From assembly GCF_023159225.1 (NCBI RefSeq), contig NC_063174.1:36367691-36431690 (forward strand): a DNA stretch of 64,000 nt, written 5' to 3'. Source of the stretch: Perognathus longimembris pacificus. Taxonomy: Eukaryota; Chordata; Mammalia; Rodentia; Heteromyidae. The notes below the pieces were generated by a model. That model was not told the origin of the DNA, made no database searches, and worked only from the letters and a program-made list of their open reading frames with translations. The position numbers and the translations under genes are program-made. This document shows, one piece after another, positions 1-9,740 of the stretch. Every line of letters starts with the position of its first letter. Position 1 is the stretch's first letter.

Positions 1-417
1 TGGAGGCCATTAAGTCGGAAGGATTCTCTGAGAAAACAACCTTGATGGCCATCATTCTAGAGAATTCTATACCAAGAGTGAGAGGCTGATAAGTCAGAGA
101 GATCATAAAAGAGGGAAGAATAGTGATTGTAGGAGCAGTACCTAAAGGCTAATTTGGTTTGTAATTTGCCAATTTTTAATTGGCATGGAATAATTTCAGA
201 AGGCATCTGCGCTGTTTACTGGGATTGAGAGGGAGAAGTACAACGAGGTTTGGTCAGCCATAATGGCCTAAGGCAAGGATAGCCTGCTAAGCTCTGGTGT
301 GAGTTCTGATGTCCATCCCTTCCAAAGGCACATGCTCAAAAAGACGGATGACCTTTCTAGATAGACTAAGACTGTTCTTCTGGAGTGCTTAAATTTTTCC
401 ACCAGAATGTTTATTCT
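1..417. other. Unassigned unique sequence
   Basis: I see no coding frame, splice-flanked exon or recognisable repeat here. Base composition is ordinary for mammalian noncoding DNA. Confidence 0.5.
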
Positions 418-568
418 AGTGGTTTCAAACTTTAGTGTTCTTCAGAGTCACCTGCAGGCCTTTTTAGTATCCATGTTCCTGGGCTCCTAGTCCAAGAATA
501 TGGTTTAGAAAGAAGCCAGAGGAGTTGATGACACTGCTAGCTGAGGGGCTATACTTTAAGAACCAATG
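418..568 (+). mobile_element. MER5A-like hAT-Charlie DNA transposon remnant
   Basis: The left end (tagtggtttcaaacttta) and right end (actttaagaaccaatg) are degenerate inverted copies of the MER5A terminal repeat. The interior keeps the family's order: a stretch resembling 'cagaatcacctg', then a 'cctgggc' block, then the 'gatgctgctgg'-like block (here gatgacactgctagc). This is a non-autonomous element with no protein, roughly 150 bp of a usual ~190 bp, so it carries internal deletions. It is old, fixed before the eutherian radiation if the family assignment is right. Identification is from memory of the consensus. Confidence 0.75.
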
Positions 569-1039
569 TTTTATTCATTAAATCCTTATCACATATAGCA
601 AGACAAATGTGTCTTCACCTATGCGCTCTAGGAGACAAGATCTTAAGAGAGAAGACAAACATGTAGTGTTTGTGATAACCATTTGCCACTGTTGGGTCAC
701 CAGTGATGTTTTCTGTATACTTGATCTCAGGTCTTGAATGGAATAGTGAGTTCAAGGTTGGGAGACACTCGATACTAAGAAATAAAAGCCACTGAAGCCA
801 CAGGTCTATTAGTTAATAGACCTGTTATATTTACGGGATATATATTATGTGCCTGATATTGTCTAATAATAGTAGTAACAAAAGTTGCTACTGTTAAAAT
901 AATAGTAACAAGGATAATCTGGCAGTATCATCTCAGTAATAGATGGGTGATGCCCATCTTGTATTGGGATAGGGAATAGAGGGGACAAACTTCATTTTGT
1001 TTGAAAAACAGTATACAAATATCTGAAGCTAGAAAAGTG
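569..1039. other. Unassigned unique sequence containing a short palindrome
   Basis: No gene or dispersed repeat is recognised. A perfect 12-bp inverted repeat with a 2-nt centre lies at 800-825 and is listed separately. AT-rich trinucleotide-like sequence (ataatagtag) lies near 865-910. Confidence 0.5.
800..825. repeat. Perfect 12-bp inverted repeat (near-perfect palindrome)
   Basis: acaggtctatta at 800-811 is followed by gt and then by its exact reverse complement at 814-825. The central 8 bases are AT-rich and contain a TTAATA core. No transposon ends or target-site duplications are visible around it, so it is not clearly a mobile element. Confidence 0.8.
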
Positions 1040-1146
1040 TCAAAATAAGTTGAGCATAATGATGCACAACTGTAACCCCAACACTTGGGAAGCTGAGATA
1101 GGAGGATCACAAGCCTAAGGCCAACCTGGATTACATAATAAGACCA
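1040..1146 (+). mobile_element. B1-like (7SL-derived) SINE monomer
   Basis: The order is diagnostic: gcacaactgtaaccccaaca (B1 head with a pol III A-box-like region), gggaagctgagataggagga, then ggccaacctggattacataa. The copy is diverged and ends at about 1146 without an A tail. It lacks the tRNA-like right half that most B1-like copies in this window carry. Confidence 0.75.
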
Positions 1147-1496
1147 TAAATGCACCCACACCTCAGAAGGGGACTGTCTAAGAATTATTTAAAGCTTTAG
1201 GCCTGTATTTACCTACAAGGCATAAAACCAGCATTGTAACTTTGGTCACCCATGAATCAGAGTGCTCCAAAATTCAATCAGCTTGATGATCTAACCATAT
1301 GTGACAACAAGCAGTGTGGAGAAAGCATTAGAAAGGAAGGAACAGAGGCAAAAACTCAGCTTTTGAATAGGAATCTCTTGTTCACACAATGGTGGCAACT
1401 GGATGGCTCAATCTGATAAACAATAGCACCTAAACTTCTTAAAGCAATGAAAACTTAACACTATTTCATTATTTCTAAGGTCCATGGAGTTCTTTT
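1147..1496. other. Unassigned unique sequence
   Basis: No coding frame, repeat or RNA gene recognised. Confidence 0.5.
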
Positions 1497-1581
1497 TTTA
1501 ATTTTAAAATTTTATTGTAAAGGTGATGTATAGAGGGGTTACAGTTACATCAGCCAGGTAATGAGTACATTTCCTTTTGTG
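1497..1581 (-). mobile_element. L1 3' UTR terminal fragment
   Basis: Poly-T then 'gatgtatagaggggttacagtt' in broken form, 'gtaatgagtacatttcctt'. This is the same terminal block seen at the better preserved L1 ends at 39.1, 41.1, 42.6 and 58.5 kb, here reduced to about 85 bp. Minus-strand orientation follows from the poly-T at the left edge. Confidence 0.6.
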
Positions 1582-1802
1582 ATACAGTCTCAATGACTTG
1601 GCTGTCCTGGCTGGCTTGGGACTATGATCCTTCTTATCTCAGCCTCTCACATAGTCAGAATGGCAGGCGCATGACACCATACCCAGCTGTGGGTTTGGAA
1701 GGGATCTCATGAACTGCCTTGCCTGGGCTAGGCTTGAGCCACAGTCTTACCATTCTCAGCCTCTTGAGTAGCTAGGATTACAGGTGTGAGCCCCCAGCTC
1801 CT
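1582..1802 (-). mobile_element. B1-like composite SINE, degenerate
   Basis: On the plus strand the reverse complement of the B1 body is visible near the right edge (cagcctcttgagtagctagg, then attacaggtgtgag). An earlier, more decayed B1-like block (tcagcctctcacatagtcag) precedes it, so two overlapping or tandem old copies are likely. Confidence 0.65.
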
Positions 1803-3749
1803 AGGTGAAGAGTTCTTTTCTATACCAGGAAGAGTGAGACTAAACCCAAAATTTGAGCATTAGCCCAGTTTATTCATTTGTTCATTCATTCACTCAGAAT
1901 ACAGCACCTACAATGCAAAATACTTGCTAGATAATCAGAAGTCCCTGACCTCAAGAATATAAAGGTTAATTTTCATTGTCAACCTTGTCTGATTGGAACC
2001 CTAGAATTTCTGCACACCATAATGAAGCTAAACCTTACATCTAAATTGGCCACATGAATTGCTTACCAATAGACCTGATAGGAAAAGATAAGAAAATAAG
2101 GGGAAAAAATGAAGCTCATATACTTGCAGCAGATAAAGTCACACCATTGTACAGCACCTAATGAATGGCCCGGATGAGGGGAACAGAATTTTAGTGTCAG
2201 GGTCATTTACAGAAAGTAGTCATTGAGATTTGTTGTGAAGGTAGCTTTTAGTTCTATCAGGACAGAACTCAAAAGGACTCTGGCTTCCCTGTCCTGAATC
2301 TCAGTGTGTATTGCATATACTACATCCGAGATATCAGCTAACAGACCACCTTCATCACTGGTTAAACCCACTCAGAAACTGGCAGGCTGTGAATGGCAGC
2401 CATGTTTCCTGAGAACTCATCAGGATAGCTAAAGCAGCTTTGCATAGCTTAGCACCTGTGGTGGGTGACCATTTTTCTTGGCCAGCTGTTTTAATGAGCA
2501 CCAACTCAGATAAACTGTCACTTGATTCTTTGTCTTTCTCCAGACACAAGTAATTTAGCACAATGGTCATATTAGAGAACCTGGTCTTCAACTTGTTTTC
2601 CTATGGCTTGGTGCTGGAATATGGAGGAGCCATTGAAACCACCTTGAGAAACTTGTTAACCTTTAAAAGTTTACTTGTTTTTTTAAATCAAATATAATAA
2701 AAATTGGCTTATAACCGAAGTCTTTCCATCAAAAAGCATTTTAACATAATTAATAAAATAATGATTTTATTAATTTGCCCTTCTACTTAGGAAAGTAGGA
2801 AATTGTGACTCACAGGTCCTTTCTGGTGTTATGATCAGCTTGCATTCTCAAATTGGGTTAGTCATTTTGCCTATCTCTGTTTTTGTATTACCTGGGCTAT
2901 GTTGCCTTTACCTTTGGTAGAATTCAAAATGCAATCTCACCTTGCTGAGTTTTAAATTTGATGAGCAATCATTTTTCTTTATGAAAATGTACAGATGAGC
3001 CAAGACTAGCATCATTTGTTCCAAATATGAATTAGAATGAGCCCAGTTCTCCCAGGAGTCATCATGTAAAATCATGATGTATGACCCAGTGTGACATTTG
3101 GCTATCTAATATTGACAATCACTGTGGCCACGACCCTTTGGCCTACTGACCAGCATTCCTGTGATTCTAAGTGTACCCAGAGTTCATGACAAGTGTCCCA
3201 TAGTTGGTAATACATGTTTGGGATGATATACTTGCATACTCAGAGTGAACTGACACTGGGAAGGGCCTCATGAATAAAGAAGTAGGTGACTATGTACTGA
3301 CTCATGCAGGACAGATTCTGATGTGCCAGGAAATGGATTGTGCCACTAGGAAAGAAATCTAGAAAGAGAAGGAGACTCAGCAGGAAGAAAGTGATTCTGT
3401 TGGCCAATCATCCTTGTTCAAACTCAGTGTGGATGAGAAAAGAAACCCTGAAGCATACATGACAGTTCCTCTTGGATTGGATGAAAATATTGATATTTTT
3501 CCTCCCCTAGCTGGAATTTGACAGGGTCAGCTCATGTCTGGGTTTTCAGTGCTTCATACAGGGCCCTTTTGTCCTGGGAGGTGGCTGGACTGGTTTTTCC
3601 ACCAGGCAGGTGCACAGAGGGCATTTATTGTAGCCTGAAACACAAACACCAAGCCTCTAGGCCCTGATCCCTACTCTCTCCAGCATGGCTCAGGGAAATA
3701 AGGCGAACAATGACTCTTGCAACAGGCAAGCACTGTAAATGCCACTCCT
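1803..3749. other. Unassigned noncoding stretch, mostly unique
   Basis: A short ancient-repeat trace (attcatttgttcattcattc, then a 'tgcaaaatacttgctagat' block) lies at about 1866-1960. I do not recognise the rest. A minus-strand open frame at 2355-2591 has no recognisable domain and adjacent frames carry stops, so I do not call it a gene. Small mirror-like motifs (catcatg...catgatg near 3062-3082) are the only other structure. Confidence 0.45.
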
Positions 3750-4424
3750 GAATGAAATATTTCTGAAAACTTTGTATCCGTAACTTGATCGGCTCTTAAA
3801 ACTTAATTATATGTCAGGGGAAAGGAAGCCATGGGCTCCTCCAGCTGTCCAGGTTGAACGAGAGCGTACAATGGCGCATATCCGATATGCAGCCTTACTT
3901 AGGTAATCAGATTAATATCTCTTGAATTGAATTTACCCTTTTGATACGGGGTCTTTCAGCTGCCTTGTTTCACATCTCAAATTCTGACAAAGCTGTGCAG
4001 CCTTTGAGTAATTTCCCTGAAATCTATATGCGGGAAGTCTGGGCTCTTTCGAGCACTTTTTTTGGAACTTGTACCAATTAAATCTGTTTCTGGCACACTT
4101 TTAATGACATACTTTCCCCTGAGTCAACAACTGCTCCAAAATCTGAGGTCATTTGTTTAATTTAAAAGCAAAGGTTATGGAACAACCATTTCAGGCCTCA
4201 CCAGCCAAACCCCTGTGGCTTTGAAGGGTGGGGGGAGGGACGAGCCCTGTGCTGGAGAGGAGCTAATAAACGGAATTTCTTATACACAAAATAAATTAAT
4301 TAGTAGGTGTCTGCTAAAAATTAGTATGAAACTGAGGCCGTCCCCCACCCTGCCAACCTCCTCACCCTTTCCCTTTAAACCCATCCACAGCTTCTAGAGC
4401 TTTCTTACTGTGAAGGGAAGTTCA
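3750..4424. promoter_or_regulatory. Candidate conserved noncoding element (distal enhancer-like)
   Basis: A repeat-free block that keeps CpGs in AT-rich context (tatccgtaac, gatcggctc, gagagcgtaca, ggcgcatatccgat, atacgggg, atgcgggaag, tttcgagc), where neutral mammalian DNA would have lost them. It carries a short palindrome, gcatatc-c-gatatgc (3876-3890), and dense homeodomain-type cores, including attaattag at 4295-4303. These are the usual marks of an embryonic enhancer. I infer function; no alignment was possible. Frames through it (for example 4215-4397) lack any domain and are not genes. Confidence 0.4.
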
Positions 4425-6689
4425 TCCTCTTACTGTTGCTCTTGCAAAACAAACATCTGGACTGGATTTTTTTGTCAGCTGGAGTCAAGAGAGAACTGTA
4501 AATGATGCAGTGATTTTTTTTCATCCTTATTAAATTTATTTATAGCCAGTCTGTAGCCAGGAAACATGCTTGAGCCCTTGATTGGAGGTTCTCGAGGAAC
4601 GTAGAATGGATGGCATTTCCCCCCTGTTGTTTTCTAAATAATATCAAAGATAGAATTACATAATTCCCAACTTGGATTTTTTACCCCCTGAAGGACACTA
4701 CACTAGGACATTTTGTGCGTCAGAATTCTTCCATTGTATTAGCTTATCCAGGATGCCTTCCTTTCTGTCAGTAAGAGGAATGGAAATGTGACTGGCATGG
4801 GATTTCTGAAAAATTTCAATGATGAAGAGTGACTTTCTCATTGTTTGAGAACTCAGATCCTGCCCCTACCTTTTCCACTTAACCTCTTAAGTCTAAAGCT
4901 CCCAAATCTCAAAAACAAACAAACAAACAAACAAAAAAACCTTATCTCATTCATTTCCTCTTTATGGAAGACAATATAAGGCTCCACAAAAGATGGTCTA
5001 AAATACTTTGCTATGCCCTTGGACCTTATTACATAACATTGCCTTCATATCTATATAATTATCTAAGAAACAAAGACTTTTTGCAGACTAAGGCAAATGA
5101 TCATTGCTTGACTTCCCTTTCCCAGTACTATGATTTGAGACAATTCTCTAATTTTCTTTCACTGACATATATATTGCTGTTAAAAATAAAATAAAATAAA
5201 AAGAGGATGGTGAAGCTGAGGATGGCTGAATGAGGCTCGCTACACACAGTCATTTTCTCCCCAGAGAAGACACTGAAGAGACTGTTCAGCTTCCTGCCAC
5301 CCAAATCAGTCATCCTCAGACTGAACAATGGAGCTTAATGTTAGTCTCTGTTGTTATGAAAATGAATTGAAACCAAATGTACTTTCTATTGGGAAAGTTG
5401 CCATGGATGTCAGCTCATAGGCAATCCTGAGAGGGTAGGCTTTTATGAAACGGGGAAATCTTTGCTGTAATATTGTACCATCCATTATTTTAGCATTCAG
5501 TGTAAGAACTTACCTTTGATGCAACACCATTCTATTTTATAATGTTCACTTAAGGATGAGCATTCCACAATTATTAGTAGATTATTCCGTACTCTTGTTT
5601 ATGGATCAAGAAAGCTATACTTAGAGAAGATTCTCATAAACTGCAAAGGTATAAGAGATGGTACATATTCTCCACCAAAAGAGGTGCCTGTGTTCATGGT
5701 TCTGACAGATGCCTGGGCAAGTGTGGTTGTTTGTTACTTACTTTCTGGTTCTTAAAGTAAAAGCCAACTCAGTGGCTGGCTCTGGTGCTGGAGTAAAATC
5801 TAGCACAGACAGATTGTATTCATCACTACCATGATTCAGATGGGATCAGAAAACAGAGGCAGAGGGTAAAGAGTAAATGATTCTTTTCAAGTGGGGAAGA
5901 GAGGCAGTCACAGAGGCAAACTGTAGACAAAGATAGAGGGCAGAGTACCTGGCTAGATTTTCAACAACACTGCATCTTCCAAAATCATGAAGCCACATAG
6001 TTCCTGCTAGATTAGCTTTAATCCTTTTGAGAAATGAAAATCACAGGACAGATGAAGAAGGCTTGGGACATGGCATTAGAATCTTAGAATCTGCCATGAT
6101 ACTTTCTCATAATGATGATGATAATAACTTTTGTTGTCTCCCTAAAGAAGCATCTTTAAATGCCACGCTATTTGCTGCAAAGCACCTTTGCTAATGACAG
6201 GGTTTAGTGTATCTGCCAAAGATGTGGGGGTGAGTGGCATTGAGTTGCTGGTATTGGGCATAATTGAACAGTGATGGGAAAGTTGTTCTCCTAGCTGTGA
6301 TGCTTAGGGGATTTTAATAGAACGTGATACTATTCTGTAAGGAAGATATTTAGACACCTGAGATGCTGTATGTAAATTAATTTGACTAGCTACCCTAAGG
6401 AAACATGCTTGGATGAATACAGAAGAATTTTTTAGGGGAGATACTGGGGTTTGAGCTGATGACTTTTCTATTGTTTTCTCTTTTCATCCTTTGTGTTTAT
6501 GTCTTTTTTTAAAATACAAAGCCTATAAATCATGATATATGTCATCATTCACAATATTAGGGGAACACCCCACCTACACTGTTGTCAGAACCCCAGTTAC
6601 AGGTGTGAGAGTGCTTGAGGTGAAACAAATCAGACTGGTTATGAAGAGGCACGGGGCAATCTTTTCAAAATGTAGATCATCATCCTCCA
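4425..6689. other. Unassigned noncoding stretch with a CAAA run
   Basis: Apart from a (CAAA)n run at about 4913-4937 and a short (AAAAT)n run near 5182-5200, I recognise nothing. Trinucleotide (GAT)-like sequence lies near 6112-6123. The small open frames here contain no domains and sit in ordinary noncoding composition. Confidence 0.45.
4913..4937. repeat. (CAAA)n simple repeat
   Basis: Four to five units of caaa ending in an A-rich stretch. It may be the decayed tail of a retroposon, but no SINE body is visible to its left. Confidence 0.7.
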
Positions 6690-6910
6690 TAAGGAAAGCT
6701 AATTTTTAAAAATCATATTGTTATTATCTTTAAGTAGTTGTACAAAGGGGCTACCATTCAACATGTCAGCTTATACATACACTATATCTTGATCAATACC
6801 ACCCCTTTCATCATTCTCCCCATCCCTTCAACCCCACAGACCCTTGGTTTCTTCAGTTTTCCTGGTTTCATAGGCTATGCATTAATATCATGACAGCATT
6901 CTCCTCCCTA
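6690..6910 (-). mobile_element. Old L1 3' UTR fragment
   Basis: Contains gttgtacaaaggggctacca, ttcaacatgtcagcttat and a following CT-rich tract with 'ccccatcccttcaacccc'. Related copies occur at 28.8 kb and 31.0 kb in the same orientation. This 3' UTR type differs from that of the younger L1s at 39-42 and 58 kb, so it is an older subfamily. Confidence 0.65.
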
Positions 6911-7002
6911 CTTCCTCTTTTTCTTTGTTTTCCTACCTAATTCCTGCTTAATTTTTCCAAAAGAAAATGAAACTCCACAGACTCTGAGCAATGTGTATGT
7001 GA

Positions 7003-7134
7003 ACCAGTTCTTTTCACCAGTTATTTCACCAGTTCAGACTTTTCTCTTGCTTGTTTTCAGGAGCCTCTTGAGGAGCCATTTCACTTCCTCTCCCACAAAC
7101 CTTCTAGAGGAGCCATTTCACTTCCTCTCCCACA
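7003..7134 (+). repeat. Short tandem duplications (caccagtt triplet and a 37-bp unit)
   Basis: Three near copies of (t/c)accagtt lie at about 7004-7035. A 28-base block starting gaggagccatttcac is then repeated exactly at 7070-7097 and 7107-7134, a period of 37 bp. The lack of divergence between copies suggests a recent local slippage or duplication. Confidence 0.85.
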
Positions 7135-7140
7135 GACCTC

Positions 7141-8185
7141 CAGACATTGCAGGGATGATGTACAGCCCCTCTCAGGGAGGGAGAGCCATGTTCTCCTAGC
7201 TCAGAGCTCCTGCCAGTTGTCTGCCATACAGCATATAGAAGATGAACCGTCCCACCAATGGCCTTCCATCCCTTACCTCCTCACCTCCCTTTGTCCCAAC
7301 CCTGTGTACCTTACCTTTTTTGTCACTAGAACTAGGTCTCTCTAGAAAGCTTTATGGAATAGTGGGATACAGAGTAGAATGTTAATGGTCTAATAGCAGC
7401 CCAACATGAAATCTAGTTTGTTTCCTTTTAATAAAGGAAAAAGAAAAACCAATAAAATCATTAAAAAGGACTACCCATAGGCACCTTTGTCTGAAGAGGA
7501 AATCATTGCAAGAAAATGAGACTTATAAAGATCATTTGGGAATCAGGCAATGGCTGTTTTAATGGTTTGCCATTTTAACATATGTGTGTTCCTCCCCTAC
7601 CTCTAGTATCTTGCAGATAGATACTGCTAATGGTTTGCGTCAGAAGAATGTTCAGGAAAAAAGCCTTATTTTGTTTGTTTTTCACTTCAGGAAATATGGG
7701 CCATGTGCTTCTGAAGCCAGTGATAAATGACAATGCCACCAGCACTGACTTAGCACATCCTGAGTTCTTGCTGTTACGAGGAGTTTGCATTCTGATTTCA
7801 GAGTGTATCCTGTTTCTATTGCACCCTTCCTGCTATCTTAGCTCACCATTATTACTGTCCCTTTCTCTCAGACCTAAAATAGCAGCAGTGCATTCGGAAG
7901 ACTCTGCACAGGTGTTGTCACTTGGGAGAGGATTTAAAGAATAGATCATGGGATAGTATATAATTATTACAATAATTATAAACAGTCTACAATACGATAT
8001 TCAACAAATGAAACAAACTGAAATGCCACACTGCTATTTCAGTTTGTGTTGCACTTATGAAAAAATACTATTTTGTTCATTTGTGCGGGGAGATAACAGG
8101 TTCTTTATTTACAAATGTCTGCATCTACATGGGATAGTAGCACAGTGGAGGATAAATTTGTTGTTGTTCTTCTTATTGTTTTGTT
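7141..8185. other. Unassigned noncoding stretch
   Basis: No repeat recognised. A plus-strand open frame of 104 codons at 7630-7944 shows no domain, signal peptide or codon bias, so I leave it uncalled. Confidence 0.45.
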
Positions 8186-8492
8186 TTTGAGGTAATAGAG
8201 GTTCAAACCATGCCTCCAGCCTTTTTTCTTTTTTGCTCAGGTAATTTTTGAGACAGGGTCTTGCTTTTTGCCCAGACTGGGCTGTAACTATAACCTTGGC
8301 CTCCTCCATAGCTAGGATGCATACCACCATTGCCACACACCTCCAGATGTACCCTACCATGCCCGGCTTATTGGTTGCGATAGAGTCTCAGGAGTTTTGG
8401 GTTTTTGTGGGTTTTTTTCACCCAGGCTGGCCTCAGCGGTCTGTCTCTCCTAGTATCTGGGATTACAGGCATGAGCTGCAGGTGCTTAGCTT
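8186..8492 (-). mobile_element. Two tandem B1-like SINE bodies
   Basis: Two reverse-complement B1 heads follow each other. The first is gagacagggtcttgcttttt ... atagctaggatg (8250-8360). The second is cccaggctggcctcag ... ctgggattacaggcatgagc (8420-8478). Both are diverged. Confidence 0.7.
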
Positions 8493-8494
8493 AT

Positions 8495-8706
8495 TTATTT
8501 GTTGGTGCTGGTGATGGTGATACCAAGGTTTGAATTCAAGGCCTCATGCTTGCTTGGCTGGCACTCGAGTCCTTGAATCATACCTCTACCCTGCTTTTTG
8601 CTGGTTGTGTTTGGAGATGGGAGTCTTGCAGAATTTTTTTGTCCCAACTAGCTATCCTCAGACTCCTGGGGATTAGGCATGAGCGACCAGTGCCCAGCAT
8701 GTTGTA
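8495..8706 (-). mobile_element. B1-Geo-type composite SINE, degenerate
   Basis: The plus strand begins with a decayed tRNA-like right half (aaggtttgaattcaaggcct, gcttgcttggctggcac) and continues to a B1-like left half ending ggggattaggcatgagcgac. It is older than the IDL-Geo copies at 31-37 kb, judging by divergence. Confidence 0.65.
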
Positions 8707-8879
8707 TTTTAAAGAGTGCTAGTGAAAGATATTATACCAATGGATAAATTATAAACACTGATTGTGAAGATTATTCAGTTAGTCTGAATTGATAGTACTT
8801 AAATGTGGAAACAGCAAAATGCCCTGGAGCCCTGTTTACAGCAGAATGTAGAACAATCCACTGTTCTGCCTACTTGCTG

Positions 8880-9180
8880 TCTTCTGGGTGAAAATACATT
8901 TCAAACCAAAAGTACAGGACGAAAAGACTTGCTTTACCTGTATCAGCCATCAAGGCAAGAGTGGTAGGAACGATGTGACTCCCCTCCGGTTTTAAACCTT
9001 TGTCATCGGAGAGTGGTTGGGTCAGTGGGTACAGTTCTTCCCATGAGCAGTCCACCTGTGGTAATCACTTTTGTTCTCAACACCCAATTAAATGACAATG
9101 TCTTGTTAGCAGTTCTTTTTCATAGTTTATGTATTTTGCCCGCATAATTATCAAGCTTTTAGCATTTCTCTTTTCTACAG
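8880..9180. promoter_or_regulatory. Weak candidate conserved noncoding block
   Basis: Repeat-free sequence with retained CpGs in unique context (caggacgaaaag, gaacgatgtg, cctccggtttt, catcggagag) and an attaaatga core. The signal is weaker than at 3.75 kb or 62.5 kb. It could equally be unconstrained unique sequence. Confidence 0.25.
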
Positions 9181-9482
9181 ATTGTGACTCACTTAGTGAT
9201 GTCATAGTCTTTCTATGTAAAGAATTGGTGGAAGAGTAAATGTTGCTAAGAGCAATGTGAGTACTCCTAAAAGTATTAAGAAAGAAATGGCTTAGTATTA
9301 AGCTTAAAGGAGATTAAGGACATTAAGCTATCTGTACAAAATGTCTTTGTTTTAACAAAGGAAAATATCCCTGGGTTGGGGGATTCCTGAGGAATCAGAG
9401 CCTGAGGGGCCAGTTGCTTACACTCTGCTGCTTTCCAGCTCTTGTGGCACCAGAAACTAAATGATTATAGCTTTAAATGTAT
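9181..9482. other. Unassigned unique sequence
   Basis: AT-rich, with several ttaagc and taagg runs. No repeat or gene recognised. Confidence 0.45.
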
Positions 9483-9740
9483 GTGGGTAGCCAACTACTG
9501 GTACTCATACCTGTAATCCTAGCTACTCAGGAGGCTGAGATTTGAGGATCATAAGTTTGAAGTCAGTCTGGGACAGAAAACCCCATGAGACTCTTGTCCA
9601 GCAAAAACCAGCAAACTTAACCAGCAAAAAGATGGAAGGAGAGGGGTAATTCAAGTGGTAGAGCATCAACCTTGAGCAAAAAAACTGAGACAGCACTCAG
9701 GCTGAATTTAAGCCCTAATATGGGCATCAAAAAATGTTTT
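9483..9740 (+). mobile_element. B1-Geo composite SINE
   Basis: The B1-like left half (catacctgtaatcctagcta, ctcaggaggctgagattt) runs into the 'ccatgagactcttgtcc' linker. The Geo-type right half follows (taattcaagtggtagagcat, accttgagc, cagcactcaggctgaattta). Its flanks are aaatgtatgtggg (left, near 9475) and aagtgtatgggg (right, near 9741), an imperfect target-site duplication. No RNA gene function is implied beyond the internal pol III-type boxes. Confidence 0.85.

Noticed and set aside
2355..2600. Possible processed pseudogene on the minus strand
   Set aside because: Residue patterns look coding-like in places across two frames, but I cannot match them to any protein and see no A tail or target duplication.
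4215..4397. 60-codon frame inside a conserved-looking block as a small protein
   Set aside because: The conserved-looking features are noncoding-type motifs and the frame has low complexity at its end and no domain.
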